Source of the DNA: Extensimonas soli
Lineage (GTDB): Bacteria > Pseudomonadota > Gammaproteobacteria > Burkholderiales > Burkholderiaceae_C
Assembly (NCBI RefSeq): GCF_029211265.1
Contig: NZ_JARGEL010000014.1
Coordinates: 312-64,311, forward strand
Reading direction: 5' to 3'
Length of the DNA stretch: 64,000 nucleotides
Of the stretch, positions 27,346 to 38,442 are shown one piece after another. Made by a program: the position numbers and the translations under genes. Each line of letters begins with the position of its first letter. The stretch's first letter is position 1. The notes beneath the pieces are model-generated. The model saw nothing but the letters and a program-made list of their open reading frames with translations. It ran no database searches and had not been told where the DNA came from.

Positions 27346-30300
27346 TCATGAGTAATTGCGCGCCAGCGCCTGCATGGCGGTGGTGATGCGCACGGTCTCC
27401 ACGCTCACCGTGGTGACGCGCGCCAGCAGGGCTATCACGCGCTCTTTGTGGTCGGCAAAGCGGTAATGGTCGAAGCGCGCGCGGATGGTCGGGTCTTTGG
27501 GCTTTTTTTCCTTGTGCTGGTCCAGCACCCAGTCGATCGCGCAGCGGTTGCCGAGCCGGTAGGCCCAGGCCTCGGGCGGCACGCCGCGCAGCGTGGTTTC
27601 GCTGTCGAGCACGATGCAGCCAGCCGCCGGGTCGGACTTGAGCAGCACCTTGGGCGCCAGCCCGGCCGCGCGCGCTGCCGTGTCGGGCGTGTCGTGGCGC
27701 GTCAGGGCGTAGGGCGCCACCGTCTCATAGCCGATATGCAGCGCCATGAGTTCGCGCCCCCAGTCGGCCCAGCGCCAGAAGTCGGCATGAAAGGGGATGC
27801 GCGGAAACTCGCGCTTGAGGTTTTGTGCGTATTTTTCGCGGTACACCGGGTCGTGCAGCACGGCGTAGCAGTAGTGGAAGATTGCTTCTTTATCGATAGC
27901 TGGTTGCGCTTTGCCCTTGCCGGCTTCGGCCGCATAGTGCTTGCGAAATTGCTGGAGCGCCCAGTCGGTGATGTTGTCGGTGCGGTTGCCTTGGGCGTCG
28001 TACCGATAGAGGGAAACAACGCGCGAATCGCCGATGAAGTGAAAGTCACATGCTTTGTCCGTCGCCAAGCAGCGGAACTGCCCAGAGGCGGGCATTGCAA
28101 TTAGCCGATTCTCGTCGCGCAAGAAGGGCGGTATCAAGCCCAACTCGTCAATCATGAGATCGGACTGGTAGAGATAGTTCACAAAATAGGGTCGATAAGC
28201 GTATGCAACTATGCGGGATTTTGAAAATGGTTCACGCTCCCCGCGCTTCAGTTTGTTCTTCAGGTTGCGCGACCACTTGATGGCGGAGTCATACGTCTCG
28301 CTTCCTTGTTGGTGACGTTCATAGCACTCGATAAAAAAGCGCGCCTTTGCCGCCAGCGCTGTTGGTGATTCATCGGTGACCCAACCATCACGGGCAGTGT
28401 TTATTCCGTTGCTGAACAGCTTGAAAATCGCCCGCTCCTTCGCCGCAGTCTTGGCCGCCTTGGTCTCCTTGCTGGCCAGCGGGATCAGGGTGTCGAAGTC
28501 GTTGTGCGTCAGGTTCAGCCAGTGGCCGGCCTGGTCTGGCTGCACTTCGTCGAACTGCAGGCGGCGCATGGGGTGCGTGGCCAGGAAGCTGAGCTTTTCT
28601 TCGGCGGTCTCCATCTCGGGACGGCGGACGTAGAACACGCGCGCGGGGCGCTTGTCCTTGGTGCTGCTGGCCCGCTTGACCATGAAGCTGATGGCCACGC
28701 CCGTTTGTATGCCGAACACGTTGTGCCGCGTGCCGCTGAGCCTGGGGTTGGCGCGCACGTCGCCGCCCAGGTCCACCACCCAAACCTCCGCAAACTCCTG
28801 CACCACGGTCTTGCGAAAGCCGTCGAAGGTGCGCGCGTCCAGAAAGCTGCGGTTGCTCACGAAGCTGAGCACGCCGTTGTCGGCCAGGCGGTCGCTGGCC
28901 CAGCGGAAAAAGCGCGCGTACATGTCGTAGAGCTTGGTCTTTTGCGCGGTGCTGGCGGCGATGTAGGTCTGCTTGATGCGCGCGTCGATCTGCGGGTAGC
29001 TGCGGTTTTTGTTGTTGTCGTTCTCGTTTTGCTGGTTCGCGTTGTAGGGCGGGTTGCCGATGACGACGCTGATGCGCCGCGCGTTCTGGCGCCGGATGCG
29101 GGCAACGTTTTCTTCGCTCACGCTGCCGAACAGCTCGGCCGTGGCGCCGCGCGCGGCGGTGTGCAGGCCCACGTTGTCCAGCGTGTCCACGAAGCACAGG
29201 TTGGGAAATTCGGCGTATTCGCCGGTGATGGCGGCATACGTGGCCTCGATGTTCAGGTTGGCCACGTAGTAGGGCAGGATGGCAACCTCGTTGGCGTGCA
29301 GCTCTTCGCGGTATTTGTGCGCGAGCTTTTTGGGCTGGCCGCGAAAGTGCTCGAGCAGCTCGCAGATGTAGGTGCCGGTGCCGGTGGCGGGGTCGAGGAT
29401 GTCCACCCCGGGGTCGATCAGGTTTTTGCCGAAGTGCTGCTCGCACAACCAGTCGGCGCCGTCGATCATGAAGCGCACGATTTCATTGGGCGTATAGACC
29501 ACGCCCAGGCGGTCGGCGGCCTTGGTGTTGTAAACCTTGTAGAAGTTTTCGTAGATGACCTTGAGAAAGGCCTGCTTTTCGCCGTGGCTGCCGATCTGCG
29601 CAGCGGCGGCGCGGATGGCGGCGTAGTAGGGCTCCAGCCCTTTGAGGGTTTGCCTTTTGAGCGCGCCGGTGAAGAACACGCCTTCGAGCGCGTACAGCTC
29701 GCGTGCGACGTTGTTGTGGCGGTGAAAGTCGCTGTCGTCGAACACCTTGGCGAAGATTTCTTCGGTCAGGATGTGCTGGATGAGCATCTCGCGCACGTCG
29801 GCCGGGCCGAGCGCGGGGTTGATGGCCTCTTGCGCATGGGCCAGAAAGCGCGTGGCGGCGGCGGCAAACGCGGGGTTGCTGGCTTCCTGCGTCTCGATCA
29901 TGCTGCGCAGCGCGGCGAGCACGGCGGGCAGGTCGGCTTTGAACTGTTCGACGGCGGCGCGAAAGTCGGCGATTTCGGGCCGCTCGTAGCCAAAAAAGAG
30001 CTTGAGCAGTTTTTCCAGCGCGGCGGTGTCTTCGACCGGGCAGCGCAGCACCTCCTGCCGATGCTGCCAGAGCACGACGGTGGTGTCGTCGCTGAAGACG
30101 ATGTTGTCCTGCGGGTAGCCCTTCTTGAACTTCTTGGCGATTTCGGCGTCGAGGTCGTCTTGCGCGTCCTTGGCCTCCCAGTAGCCCAGGGGCATGCGCA
30201 GCTCGTGCAGCAGCGCGCCATCGACGCTGATGTGCGCCTTGGTCGCCGTCTTGAGCGGGTATTCGGCCAGAAACACCAGCCCGAGCTGGCGGCCCCAGTG

Positions 30301-30411
30301 CTTGAGCAGGTCTTTGAACGCCTCGCGCACGATGGTTTCGCGCTGGCTGCCGCTGACCTTTTTGATGAGATCAAGCTGCGCAAGGTAGTCGTGGATGAGG
30401 AGCTGGCTCAT
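27346..30411 (-). CDS. single-chain restriction-modification enzyme (Type IIG/ISP-like)
   Basis: 1021 aa. The N-terminal PD-(D/E)XK-like nuclease motif is Asp64 with Glu79-Ala-Lys81 (GYWEAKD). A helical connector follows, then a gamma-class N6-adenine methyltransferase with SAM motif DPATGTGTY (340-348) and catalytic NPPY (453-456). The C-terminal 400 residues resemble the target-recognition part of ISP enzymes. The helicase of true Type ISP enzymes is absent, so Type IIG-style action (modify and cut from one polypeptide) is inferred. A short interspersed repeat lies in frame near residue 840. No separate specificity subunit adjoins it. Confidence 0.85.
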   Translation of the reverse strand: MSQLLIHDYLAQLDLIKKVSGSQRETIVREAFKDLLKHWGRQLGLVFLAEYPLKTATKAHISVDGALLHELRMPLGYWEAKDAQDDLDAEIAKKFKKGYPQDNIVFSDDTTVVLWQHRQEVLRCPVEDTAALEKLLKLFFGYERPEIADFRAAVEQFKADLPAVLAALRSMIETQEASNPAFAAAATRFLAHAQEAINPALGPADVREMLIQHILTEEIFAKVFDDSDFHRHNNVARELYALEGVFFTGALKRQTLKGLEPYYAAIRAAAAQIGSHGEKQAFLKVIYENFYKVYNTKAADRLGVVYTPNEIVRFMIDGADWLCEQHFGKNLIDPGVDILDPATGTGTYICELLEHFRGQPKKLAHKYREELHANEVAILPYYVANLNIEATYAAITGEYAEFPNLCFVDTLDNVGLHTAARGATAELFGSVSEENVARIRRQNARRISVVIGNPPYNANQQNENDNNKNRSYPQIDARIKQTYIAASTAQKTKLYDMYARFFRWASDRLADNGVLSFVSNRSFLDARTFDGFRKTVVQEFAEVWVVDLGGDVRANPRLSGTRHNVFGIQTGVAISFMVKRASSTKDKRPARVFYVRRPEMETAEEKLSFLATHPMRRLQFDEVQPDQAGHWLNLTHNDFDTLIPLASKETKAAKTAAKERAIFKLFSNGINTARDGWVTDESPTALAAKARFFIECYERHQQGSETYDSAIKWSRNLKNKLKRGEREPFSKSRIVAYAYRPYFVNYLYQSDLMIDELGLIPPFLRDENRLIAMPASGQFRCLATDKACDFHFIGDSRVVSLYRYDAQGNRTDNITDWALQQFRKHYAAEAGKGKAQPAIDKEAIFHYCYAVLHDPVYREKYAQNLKREFPRIPFHADFWRWADWGRELMALHIGYETVAPYALTRHDTPDTAARAAGLAPKVLLKSDPAAGCIVLDSETTLRGVPPEAWAYRLGNRCAIDWVLDQHKEKKPKDPTIRARFDHYRFADHKERVIALLARVTTVSVETVRITTAMQALARNYS
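27884..27914 (-). repeat. interspersed repeat in frame in the restriction gene
   Basis: Plus strand TTCTTTATCGATAGCTGGTT-GCGCTTTGCCC, matching the AGCTGCTTGCGC core of the family with one change. It encodes KGKAQPAIDKE in the protein. Confidence 0.5.
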
Positions 30412-30478
30412 GGGGCGGGGCGGGTTGGCGGGGGGCGGTGTGTGCGTGGGGGCTGGCGAGGGCGTTCAGAACCTGTTC

Positions 30479-30781
30479 TCAGGCCAGCACTTCCAGCCCC
30501 TTGCGGTCGATCAGCGACAGCAGGCGCAATGCCGCGCCGCTGGGTTTCTTCTCGCCGTTTTCCCACTTCTGCACGGTGGAAACGCTGGCATTGAGGTACG
30601 CGGCAAAAACACCCTGGCTCACGTGCAGGCGCTCGCGCAGCGCACGTATGGCCTCGGCCGTGTACGAGGGCGGCGGCAGTGCGCGCAGTTCGAAATCACG
30701 CAGGGTTTGCTTGTCGATGGCACCCGCCGCATGCAGGCCGCGCATCGTGGTGTGCAACTCGTCAATCATGCGTTTGCGCAT
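30479..30781 (-). CDS. HTH antitoxin (HigA/NadS-type)
   Basis: 100 aa. The C-terminal half is a Cro/C1-type helix-turn-helix (about 45-100: RALRERLHVSQGVFAAYLNA, then STVQKWENGEKKPSG). The N-terminal helix MRKRMIDELHTTMRGLH is typical of antitoxins encoded second in their operon. Its start overlaps the toxin 3' end by 20 bp. It should neutralise the toxin and repress the pair at the dyad upstream of the toxin. Confidence 0.88.
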   Translation of the reverse strand: MRKRMIDELHTTMRGLHAAGAIDKQTLRDFELRALPPPSYTAEAIRALRERLHVSQGVFAAYLNASVSTVQKWENGEKKPSGAALRLLSLIDRKGLEVLA

Positions 30782-31145
30782 GGCCCAACTCCTTCAATTC
30801 TCCGCGTGCGAGCGCGCTGTCCAAGGCTGTTGCATCCAGCCCGAGCAGCGCCTCGGCAACCAGTTTGAACAATTGCAGTTCTTTGTCGCTGATGTTGTCA
30901 CGCTCATTCTTTTCGAAGCCATACAAGAAGAACAGCGTACCGGCAAATTTCGTGGCAACAATGGTGCGCGAGCTGCCGCTTTTGCCGCGCCCGGGCAGCG
31001 CGACCCGCTGCTTGAACAGGTTGGCGCCGAGGTCTGCATCGATCAGACCACTTTCCATCTGTGCCACGGCACCCAAGAGCGCTCCGTCGCTGACATCTGC
31101 CTTGGCAGCCCAGCGCGCGAAGGTTTTGGTCTTGAATATCCGCAT
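30762..31145 (-). CDS. RelE/HigB-like toxin
   Basis: 127 aa. MRIFKTKTFARWAAK opens a RelE-superfamily toxin, with VALPGRGKSGSSRTIVATKF and LFFLYGFEKNERDNIS as the conserved beta-sheet core. It probably acts as an mRNA interferase; target not known. Toxin-first order with the HTH antitoxin overlapping downstream is typical of HigBA-like systems. The ATG is placed 9 bp after a perfect operator-like dyad. Confidence 0.87.
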   Translation of the reverse strand: MRIFKTKTFARWAAKADVSDGALLGAVAQMESGLIDADLGANLFKQRVALPGRGKSGSSRTIVATKFAGTLFFLYGFEKNERDNISDKELQLFKLVAEALLGLDATALDSALARGELKELGHAQTHD

Positions 31146-31153
31146 TCGTATTG

Positions 31154-31168
31154 TCGCACTAAGTGCGA
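31154..31168. promoter_or_regulatory. operator-like dyad of the RelE/HTH pair
   Basis: TCGCACT-A-AGTGCGA, a perfect 15-bp palindrome 9 bp upstream of the toxin ATG. It is the expected autoregulatory site for the Cro/C1-type antitoxin. Confidence 0.6.
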
Positions 31169-31194
31169 TAAAAACCTTTGGCGTGTTGGCCCAC

Positions 31195-31512
31195 TCAGCC
31201 TGCCACCAACTTGACCCCATAGCTCGCGCTGCCTGCGGCCCAGGCGAGCAGGCGGTCGATGTTGGGGTGTTTGCCGGGGTGGGCCTGGGCGTCGGCCAGG
31301 TGCTCGCCGTACCACTGCAGCCCCTCGGCCGCCGCGGCAGGCGTGATGGCGCCACCGTGTTTTTGCGCCAGGGCGTGGTACACGGCCAGCGAGCCGGCCT
31401 GTCCGGGCTTGTTTTCTATCGTGGCCACAACCTGGCCTTGTGCGTCGAGCAGCTGCAGGGCAGCGAGGTGGGCGATGGCGGGGAGTTGCTGGAGGCGGGT
31501 GGCGAAGTTCAT
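31195..31512 (-). CDS. DUF2322 family protein
   Basis: 105 aa, soluble. The blocks ENKPGQAGSLAVYHAL and AHPGKHPNIDRLLAW identify DUF2322, a proteobacterial family with no known function. Length is normal and the sequence is complete. It lies 49 bp upstream of the toxin gene in the same direction but with the operator dyad between them, so it is probably a separate unit. Confidence 0.8.
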   Translation of the reverse strand: MNFATRLQQLPAIAHLAALQLLDAQGQVVATIENKPGQAGSLAVYHALAQKHGGAITPAAAAEGLQWYGEHLADAQAHPGKHPNIDRLLAWAAGSASYGVKLVAG

Positions 31513-31686
31513 GGGGGGTGTTTGGTTTGCGGCGGCAAAATGTAATCGGTGGCCCGAGAGCATATCGGGACGCAAGGAGGCCCCGGAGCTTCTTCTGCTT
31601 TGACGCGCAGCGAAAATGCGCTCGCGTGCCGGCGGGCTGTCCTGCCGGCAGGTTGAAGAAATCACACGATCAGCAAGGAGAGGTAC

Positions 31687-32568
31687 ATGGCGAGAAGAAA
31701 GGAAAGCGGCTTGGCCGATGCTTTGTTCGACTTGACGGCAGCCTTGCCGTGGTGGGTGGGCGTGGTGTTGGCCGTCATTGCCTACGCGGTGCTGCACCGG
31801 TATGCCGTGATGGAGGTGCCCACCACGCTTTCGGCAGGGCAAAAAGGGGGCGACATGCTGTCCGCGATGGTGATCAAAGGGCTGGCCGTGGGCGGGCAAT
31901 ATCTGGTTCCCTTCATCCTGTTGGCGGCGGCGGCGGCCTCTGCCATTGGCCGGCGCAAGCGGCAGGGGTTGATTGCCGAAGTGGGCAACGATGCCACGGG
32001 CGCGGCGCTGCGCACCATGGGCTGGCGCGATTTCGAACTTCTCGTTGGCGAGGCTTTCCGCCTGCGCGGCTATGCCGTGACCGAATTGGGCGGGAATGGT
32101 GCCGACGGCGGTGTGGACCTGACATTGACCAAGGGCGGCGAAACTTTCCTCGTCCAATGCAAGCGCTGGAAGGCATTCCAGGTGTCCGTGGAGGTCGTGC
32201 GCGAGCTCTATGGCGTGATGGCGGCGCAAGGGGCAGCCGGCGGCTTTGTGGTCACTTCCGGCACCTTTACAGAACCGGCGCGCAATTTTGCGCAAGGACG
32301 AAACATCGAACTGATCGACGGCCCTGCGCTGAAGAAGATGATCGATGCCGCGCGGCCCGCGGTCGCAGACAAGGAAAAAGCCACAAGCGCACCGGCTGCG
32401 GCTGCAGCTGCGACTGCTGCGCCAGCGGCAGCGCCGGTTTGCCCGCTGTGTGGCAGTCCAATGGTGCGGCGCTTGGCCCACCGGGGCGCCAATGCCGGCA
32501 AGCCGTTTTGGGGTTGCAGCCGTTATGCGCAGACGAAATGCGGAGGGACGCGGGCCATCGAGGCGTGA
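31687..32568 (+). CDS. membrane-anchored Mrr-type restriction endonuclease with zinc ribbon
   Basis: 293 aa. Two N-terminal membrane helices (about 20-41 and 65-86), then an Mrr-catalytic domain (about 108-225) with Glu in DFELLVGEAF, Asp in GADGGVDL and Gln-x-Lys in FLVQCKRWK, an Ala-rich linker, and a C-terminal topoisomerase-type zinc ribbon (CPLCGSP...FWGCSRYAQTKCGG). Mrr-type enzymes cut modified DNA; this tethered form places the nuclease at the inner membrane. AAGGAGAGG precedes the ATG. Upstream, TGCCGGC/GCCGGCA forms a hairpin near 31630-31655 of unclear role. Confidence 0.88.
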   Translation: MARRKESGLADALFDLTAALPWWVGVVLAVIAYAVLHRYAVMEVPTTLSAGQKGGDMLSAMVIKGLAVGGQYLVPFILLAAAAASAIGRRKRQGLIAEVGNDATGAALRTMGWRDFELLVGEAFRLRGYAVTELGGNGADGGVDLTLTKGGETFLVQCKRWKAFQVSVEVVRELYGVMAAQGAAGGFVVTSGTFTEPARNFAQGRNIELIDGPALKKMIDAARPAVADKEKATSAPAAAAAATAAPAAAPVCPLCGSPMVRRLAHRGANAGKPFWGCSRYAQTKCGGTRAIEA

Positions 32569-32602
32569 AAACTTGTGGGCGGGCGTATGGGGCCGTGCCA
32601 GC

Positions 32603-33509
<907 letters not shown>

Positions 33510-33527
33510 CTTGCAGGAGAAACCGCG

Positions 33528-33791
33528 ATGCCGACCAGTGTGGCGCTCAGCCCCCATTTCGAAGCCTTTGTCCGCCAGCAGGTCGAATCGGGCCGCTTCA
33601 ACAACGTCAGCGAGGTGGTGCGTGCCGGGCTGCGCCTGCTCGAAGAGCGCGAAGCCGAACAGGCCGCCAAACTGCAGGCCTTGCGCGAGGCCGTTGCGGT
33701 GGGTTTGGCCAGCGGGCCAGATCTGTCGGAAGAGGAGGTGTTTGACGAACTGGAAGCGCGGTTGCAAGCCATGGCGGAAAAAGCCGGATGA
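33528..33791 (+). CDS. parD: ParD-like antitoxin
   Basis: 87 aa. N-terminal ribbon-helix-helix (VALSPHFEAFVRQQVESGRF then NNVSEVVRAGLRLLEE) for DNA binding, followed by an acidic helical tail (LSEEEVFDELEARLQAM) that would wrap the toxin. Antitoxin-first order and ATGA overlap with the toxin gene are typical of parDE. Confidence 0.92.
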   Translation: MPTSVALSPHFEAFVRQQVESGRFNNVSEVVRAGLRLLEEREAEQAAKLQALREAVAVGLASGPDLSEEEVFDELEARLQAMAEKAG

Positions 33792-34108
33792 CGCGCCTGA
33801 TCTATACACCTCAATCGAAGAAAGACTTGAGTGAAATTGGTCTTTACATCGCCCGAAACAACCCCCGCCGAGCGGCCAGCTTCGTGCGCGAGCTGCGCGC
33901 GCAATGCCGCAAGCTGACCCAGGCACCCCAAGCCTATCAACCGCGGCCGGAACTCGGCAAGGGCATGCGCTCCTGCGCTCACGGCAACTACCTCGTGGTT
34001 TTCTACGAGGAGGCGGGCCTGGTGCGTATCGTGCGCATCGTGCACGGCGCGATGGACATCGAGGCCCAGTTTGCAACAAAAATTTCTGGTGCTGGTGGCA
34101 ATAGCTAG
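33788..34108 (+). CDS. parE: ParE-like toxin
   Basis: 106 aa. RelE/ParE fold: YTPQSKKDLSEIGLYIARNN helix region, PRRAASFVRELRAQC, ELGKGMRSCAHGNYLVVFYE and VRIVRIVHGAMDI. ParE toxins inhibit DNA gyrase; that target is assumed from family. Complete and with its antitoxin, so likely functional. A fragment of the family-2 MITE end overlaps its last codons. Confidence 0.92.
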   Translation: MTRLIYTPQSKKDLSEIGLYIARNNPRRAASFVRELRAQCRKLTQAPQAYQPRPELGKGMRSCAHGNYLVVFYEEAGLVRIVRIVHGAMDIEAQFATKISGAGGNS

Positions 34109-34118
34109 GAGCCTGTCG
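34105..34118 (+). repeat. end fragment of MITE family 2
   Basis: CTAG followed by GAGCCTGTCG, identical to the left target site plus terminal ten bases of the complete element at 47433. No partner end is visible nearby. Its 14-bp length makes chance possible. Confidence 0.4.
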
Positions 34119-34204
34119 CAAGAGGCCGCAGAGGGTCCACAAAGGCGCGTCGGTAAAATCGGCCGCTTTCCTCGACTTTTGCCTCCTTTGGAGCCCCTCT
34201 TCCC

Positions 34205-36355
34205 ATGGCCAACTCTCCAGAACAACAACGCATGGCGAACGCGATCCGCGCCTTGGCCATGGATGCCGTACAGCAAGCCAACTCGGGCCACCCGGGCGCG
34301 CCCATGGGCATGGCCGAGATGGCCGTGGCCTTGTGGGGCGGGCACCTGCGTCACAACCCCGCGAACCCGCGCTGGTTCGACCGCGACCGCTTCGTGCTCA
34401 GCAACGGCCATGCCTCCATGCTGCTGTACGCGCTGCTGCACCTCACGGGCTACGACCTGCCGCTGGACGAGATCAAAAAATTCCGCCAGTTGCACAGCAA
34501 GACGCCGGGCCACCCCGAGGTGGACGTGACGCCGGGCGTGGAGACCACCACGGGCCCGCTGGGCCAGGGCATCGCCAATGCCGTGGGCATGGCGCTGGCC
34601 GAAAAGCTGCTGGCGGCCGAGTTCAACCGTCCGGGTCACAGCGTGGTCGATCACCACACCTACGCCTTTCTGGGCGACGGCTGCATGATGGAAGGCATCA
34701 GCCACGAGGCCGTGGCGCTGGCCGGCGCCTGGAAGCTGGGCAAGCTGATCGCGCTCTACGACGACAACGGCATCAGCATCGACGGCGAGGTCACGCCCTG
34801 GTTCATCGACAACACGGCGCAGCGCTTTGCCGCCTGCGGCTGGAATGTGCTGGGCCCCGTCGATGGGCACGACGCGCCGCAGGTGGCCGCGGCGATTGCC
34901 CAGGCGCGCGCGCAGTCGCTGCAGCCCACGCTCATCATCTGCAAGACGCACATCGGCAAGGGCTCGCCCAACCGCGCCAACACGGCCAAGGCACATGGCG
35001 AGCCGCTGGGCGCCGACGAGATCGCGCAAACGCGCGCGGCGCTCGGCTGGGACTATCCGCCCTTCACGATCCCGGCGGACGTCTATGCCCACTGGGACGC
35101 GAAGCCGCGCGGCCAGGCCGCCGAGGCCGAATGGGCCCAGCACTTTGCCGCGTACCGTGCCGCGTACCCCGAGCTTGCGGCCGAGTTCACGCGCCGCATG
35201 CACGGCGAGCTGCCGGCACACTTTGCCGAGCTGGTGCAGGGCACCGTCGCCGCGCTGCATGCCAAGGCCGAGACCGTGGCCACGCGCAAGGCCAGCCAGA
35301 TCGTGCTCGAAGCCTTCACGGCCGCGCTGCCCGAGTTGCTCGGCGGCAGCGCCGACCTCACGGGCTCGAACCTCACCAACACCAGCCACACGCCCAACCT
35401 GCGCTTCGACGCGCAAGGCCAGGTGGTGCAGACCACGCAGCCGGGCGGCCGCAGCGTGGGCGGGCGGCACATCAATTACGGCGTGCGCGAGTTCGGCATG
35501 GCCGCGATCATGAACGGCGTCGCGCTGCACGGCGGCTACATTCCCTACGGCGGCACCTTCATGACCTTCAGCGACTACAGCCGCAACGCCGTACGCATGG
35601 CCGCGCTGATGCACCAGCGCGTGATCCACGTGTTCACGCACGACTCCATCGGGCTGGGCGAGGACGGCCCCACGCACCAGCCCGTGGAGCACGCGGCCAG
35701 CCTGCGCCTGATCCCGCGCCTGGAAGTCTGGCGCCCCGCCGACACGGCCGAGACGGCTGTCGCCTGGGGCGCGGCGCTGGCGCAGGACGACCGGCCCACG
35801 GCGCTGCTGCTGTCGCGCCAGAACCTTGCCTATGCGCCCAAGCGCAACCTGGAAGACATCCGCCGCGGCGCCTACGTGCTCAGCGAGCCGGCGGACGCGG
35901 GGCTCAAGCAGCCGGCGCAGGCCGTGCTGATCGCGACCGGCTCCGAAGTGCAGCTCGCGCTTGCGGCGCAGCACTTGCTTGCATCCAAAAAAATAGCTGT
36001 GCGCGTAGTATCCATGCCGAGTACCACCGTTTTTGATCGTGAATCGGTGGACTACAAACTGTCCGTGCTGCCGGCCGGCATTCCGCGCGTCGCCGTGGAA
36101 ATGGGTGTGACCGAGGGCTGGTGGAAGTACGGCTGCGCCGCCGTGCTCGGGCTCGACCGTTTCGGCGAATCGGCCCCTGCGCCGGCGCTGCTGCAGCACT
36201 TCGGCTTCACCGCGGAAAACCTTGCCGCCATCGTGCAGACCGTGCTCGCAGGCGCTGCCGAAGCACAGGGCAAGGGCCATGACAAAGGCCATGACAAGGG
36301 CCACGGCAAGCACAAGGCCAAAGACAAAAACAAGAGCAAGAACAAGCGCAAGTAA
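34205..36355 (+). CDS. tkt: transketolase
   Basis: 716 aa. Thiamine-diphosphate enzyme of the pentose phosphate and Calvin-type pathways. The N-terminal domain has [30 protein letters not shown] and the ThDP motif [13 protein letters not shown]...DDN; the pyrimidine domain carries [16 protein letters not shown] and [20 protein letters not shown]. The last about 28 residues form a Lys/His/Gly/Asp-rich tail absent from E. coli TktA (663 aa). It is followed by gap after 45 bp with a good ribosome-binding site, so an operon is likely. Confidence 0.97.
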   Translation: MANSPEQQRMANAIRALAMDAVQQANSGHPGAPMGMAEMAVALWGGHLRHNPANPRWFDRDRFVLSNGHASMLLYALLHLTGYDLPLDEIKKFRQLHSKTPGHPEVDVTPGVETTTGPLGQGIANAVGMALAEKLLAAEFNRPGHSVVDHHTYAFLGDGCMMEGISHEAVALAGAWKLGKLIALYDDNGISIDGEVTPWFIDNTAQRFAACGWNVLGPVDGHDAPQVAAAIAQARAQSLQPTLIICKTHIGKGSPNRANTAKAHGEPLGADEIAQTRAALGWDYPPFTIPADVYAHWDAKPRGQAAEAEWAQHFAAYRAAYPELAAEFTRRMHGELPAHFAELVQGTVAALHAKAETVATRKASQIVLEAFTAALPELLGGSADLTGSNLTNTSHTPNLRFDAQGQVVQTTQPGGRSVGGRHINYGVREFGMAAIMNGVALHGGYIPYGGTFMTFSDYSRNAVRMAALMHQRVIHVFTHDSIGLGEDGPTHQPVEHAASLRLIPRLEVWRPADTAETAVAWGAALAQDDRPTALLLSRQNLAYAPKRNLEDIRRGAYVLSEPADAGLKQPAQAVLIATGSEVQLALAAQHLLASKKIAVRVVSMPSTTVFDRESVDYKLSVLPAGIPRVAVEMGVTEGWWKYGCAAVLGLDRFGESAPAPALLQHFGFTAENLAAIVQTVLAGAAEAQGKGHDKGHDKGHGKHKAKDKNKSKNKRK
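35985..36012 (+). repeat. partial interspersed repeat in tkt
   Basis: TTGCATCCAAAAAAATAGCT then GTGCGCG, an AT-rich patch resembling the AATAGCTG(C)-GCGC core of the short interspersed family. It encodes [11 protein letters not shown] in the C-terminal domain. Confidence 0.3.
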
Positions 36356-37402
<1,047 letters not shown>

Positions 37403-37483
37403 GCCGCCGAAAAATCTGCCAAAGCGTCGGCATGTTCGCCGCCGGCGCGTGCGCAGCCCGTCAGTGTCAGACAGGCTGCCGAG

Positions 37484-37517
37484 CCCACCCGCTGCGCATG
37501 CGCGGGTGGGTTTTTTT
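37484..37517 (+). terminator. intrinsic terminator after gap
   Basis: CCCACCCGC (37484-37492) pairs with GCGGGTGGG (37502-37510), followed by seven T residues. It ends the tkt-gap unit, immediately before the convergent HPF-like gene. Confidence 0.9.
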
Positions 37518-37520
37518 ACG

Positions 37521-37871
37521 TCACTCGCCCGTGCCCTGCGTGCGGATGGTGTCGTGGCCGTGGTGGTCCTTGGCGCGGCCCAGGTCGGAGTCGAGCGCGT
37601 GGATCAGCTTGTCGGCGGCCTTGGTCAGCGCTTCGGCCACTTTTTCGGCCTCGGCCGTCACGGCCACGGGCGGGCGGCCGGCCACGCGCGCTTCGAGGCG
37701 GCAGCGCTTGTCGAGGCCGCCCTTGGTGCTGTTTTCGTCGGTGAAAAAGACTTCCACGCGCGTCAGGTGCTCGCGAAAGCGTGCGAGGCGGTCTTGCAAC
37801 TCGCTCTGCGCCCATTGGGCCAGCGATTCGCCGCCGTGGATTTTGTCGTCGGTGTGGACTTGCACTTGCAT
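37521..37871 (-). CDS. HPF/RaiA-family ribosome-associated protein
   Basis: 116 aa. MQVQVHTDDKIHGGESLAQW followed by VEVFFTDENSTKGGLDKRCR and LEARVAGRPPVAVTAEAEKV is a variant of the ribosome hibernation fold (beta-alpha-beta-beta-beta-alpha). It is atypical in length and carries a His/Arg-rich tail; a ribosome-binding or stress role is inferred. AAAGGAAC precedes the ATG at 37871. It is not linked to rpoN, where hpf usually sits. Confidence 0.8.
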   Translation of the reverse strand: MQVQVHTDDKIHGGESLAQWAQSELQDRLARFREHLTRVEVFFTDENSTKGGLDKRCRLEARVAGRPPVAVTAEAEKVAEALTKAADKLIHALDSDLGRAKDHHGHDTIRTQGTGE

Positions 37872-38052
37872 GTGGGGTTCCTTTCTGGGTTTATGGGCCG
37901 GCGCGGCGGCTGCCGCTTGTCTTTCTACATAAGGACGACCCATGTCAAAACAAACGGCGCCGGACATTCGGCGGCGAACGCCCGGCGCACCCCGCGATTG
38001 TCGCAGGACGGCGGCAACTACAATGCGCGCCTTCAGCCACTGGATAAACACC

Positions 38053-38442
38053 ATGCAACGCTGTGATTCCCCTCGCCGTCTTTCTGCTCCGCGCCTTGGC
38101 GCGTGGAGCCTGGCATTCGCTCTCGCTGCGGCCTTGTCTGCACCGCAGGTTTTGGCGCAGCAAGTTCCGTTTGGTCTTGGCAATGTGCGCAACTTCCCCG
38201 AGGCCGCAGTGCGCGGCAAGCTCACTGTCGTGAGCACCGTGGATGCCGAGCTCAACGGTAATGCCATCCGCATGGCGCCGGGCATGCGCCTGTTCAGCCC
38301 GCAAAACAGCCTGGTCATGCTGCACACCGTGATGGGGCAGAGCTTCAAGGTCAACTACGTGATCGAGCCCTCCACGGGCATGCTGCTCACGGCCTGGATA
38401 CTGACCGAAGCCGAGGCCGCGCAGCCGCGCCCGGCCAAATAG
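38053..38442 (+). CDS. conserved secreted protein of unknown function
   Basis: 129 aa. A signal peptide (about 1-34, ending PQVLAQ-Q) precedes a compact domain of about 90 residues: [20 protein letters not shown], then [17 protein letters not shown] and [20 protein letters not shown]. No Cys and no known motif. An upstream in-frame ATG at 38023 would lengthen the signal region. I do not recognise a function; it precedes miaB by about 140 bp. Confidence 0.7.
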   Translation: MQRCDSPRRLSAPRLGAWSLAFALAAALSAPQVLAQQVPFGLGNVRNFPEAAVRGKLTVVSTVDAELNGNAIRMAPGMRLFSPQNSLVMLHTVMGQSFKVNYVIEPSTGMLLTAWILTEAEAAQPRPAK

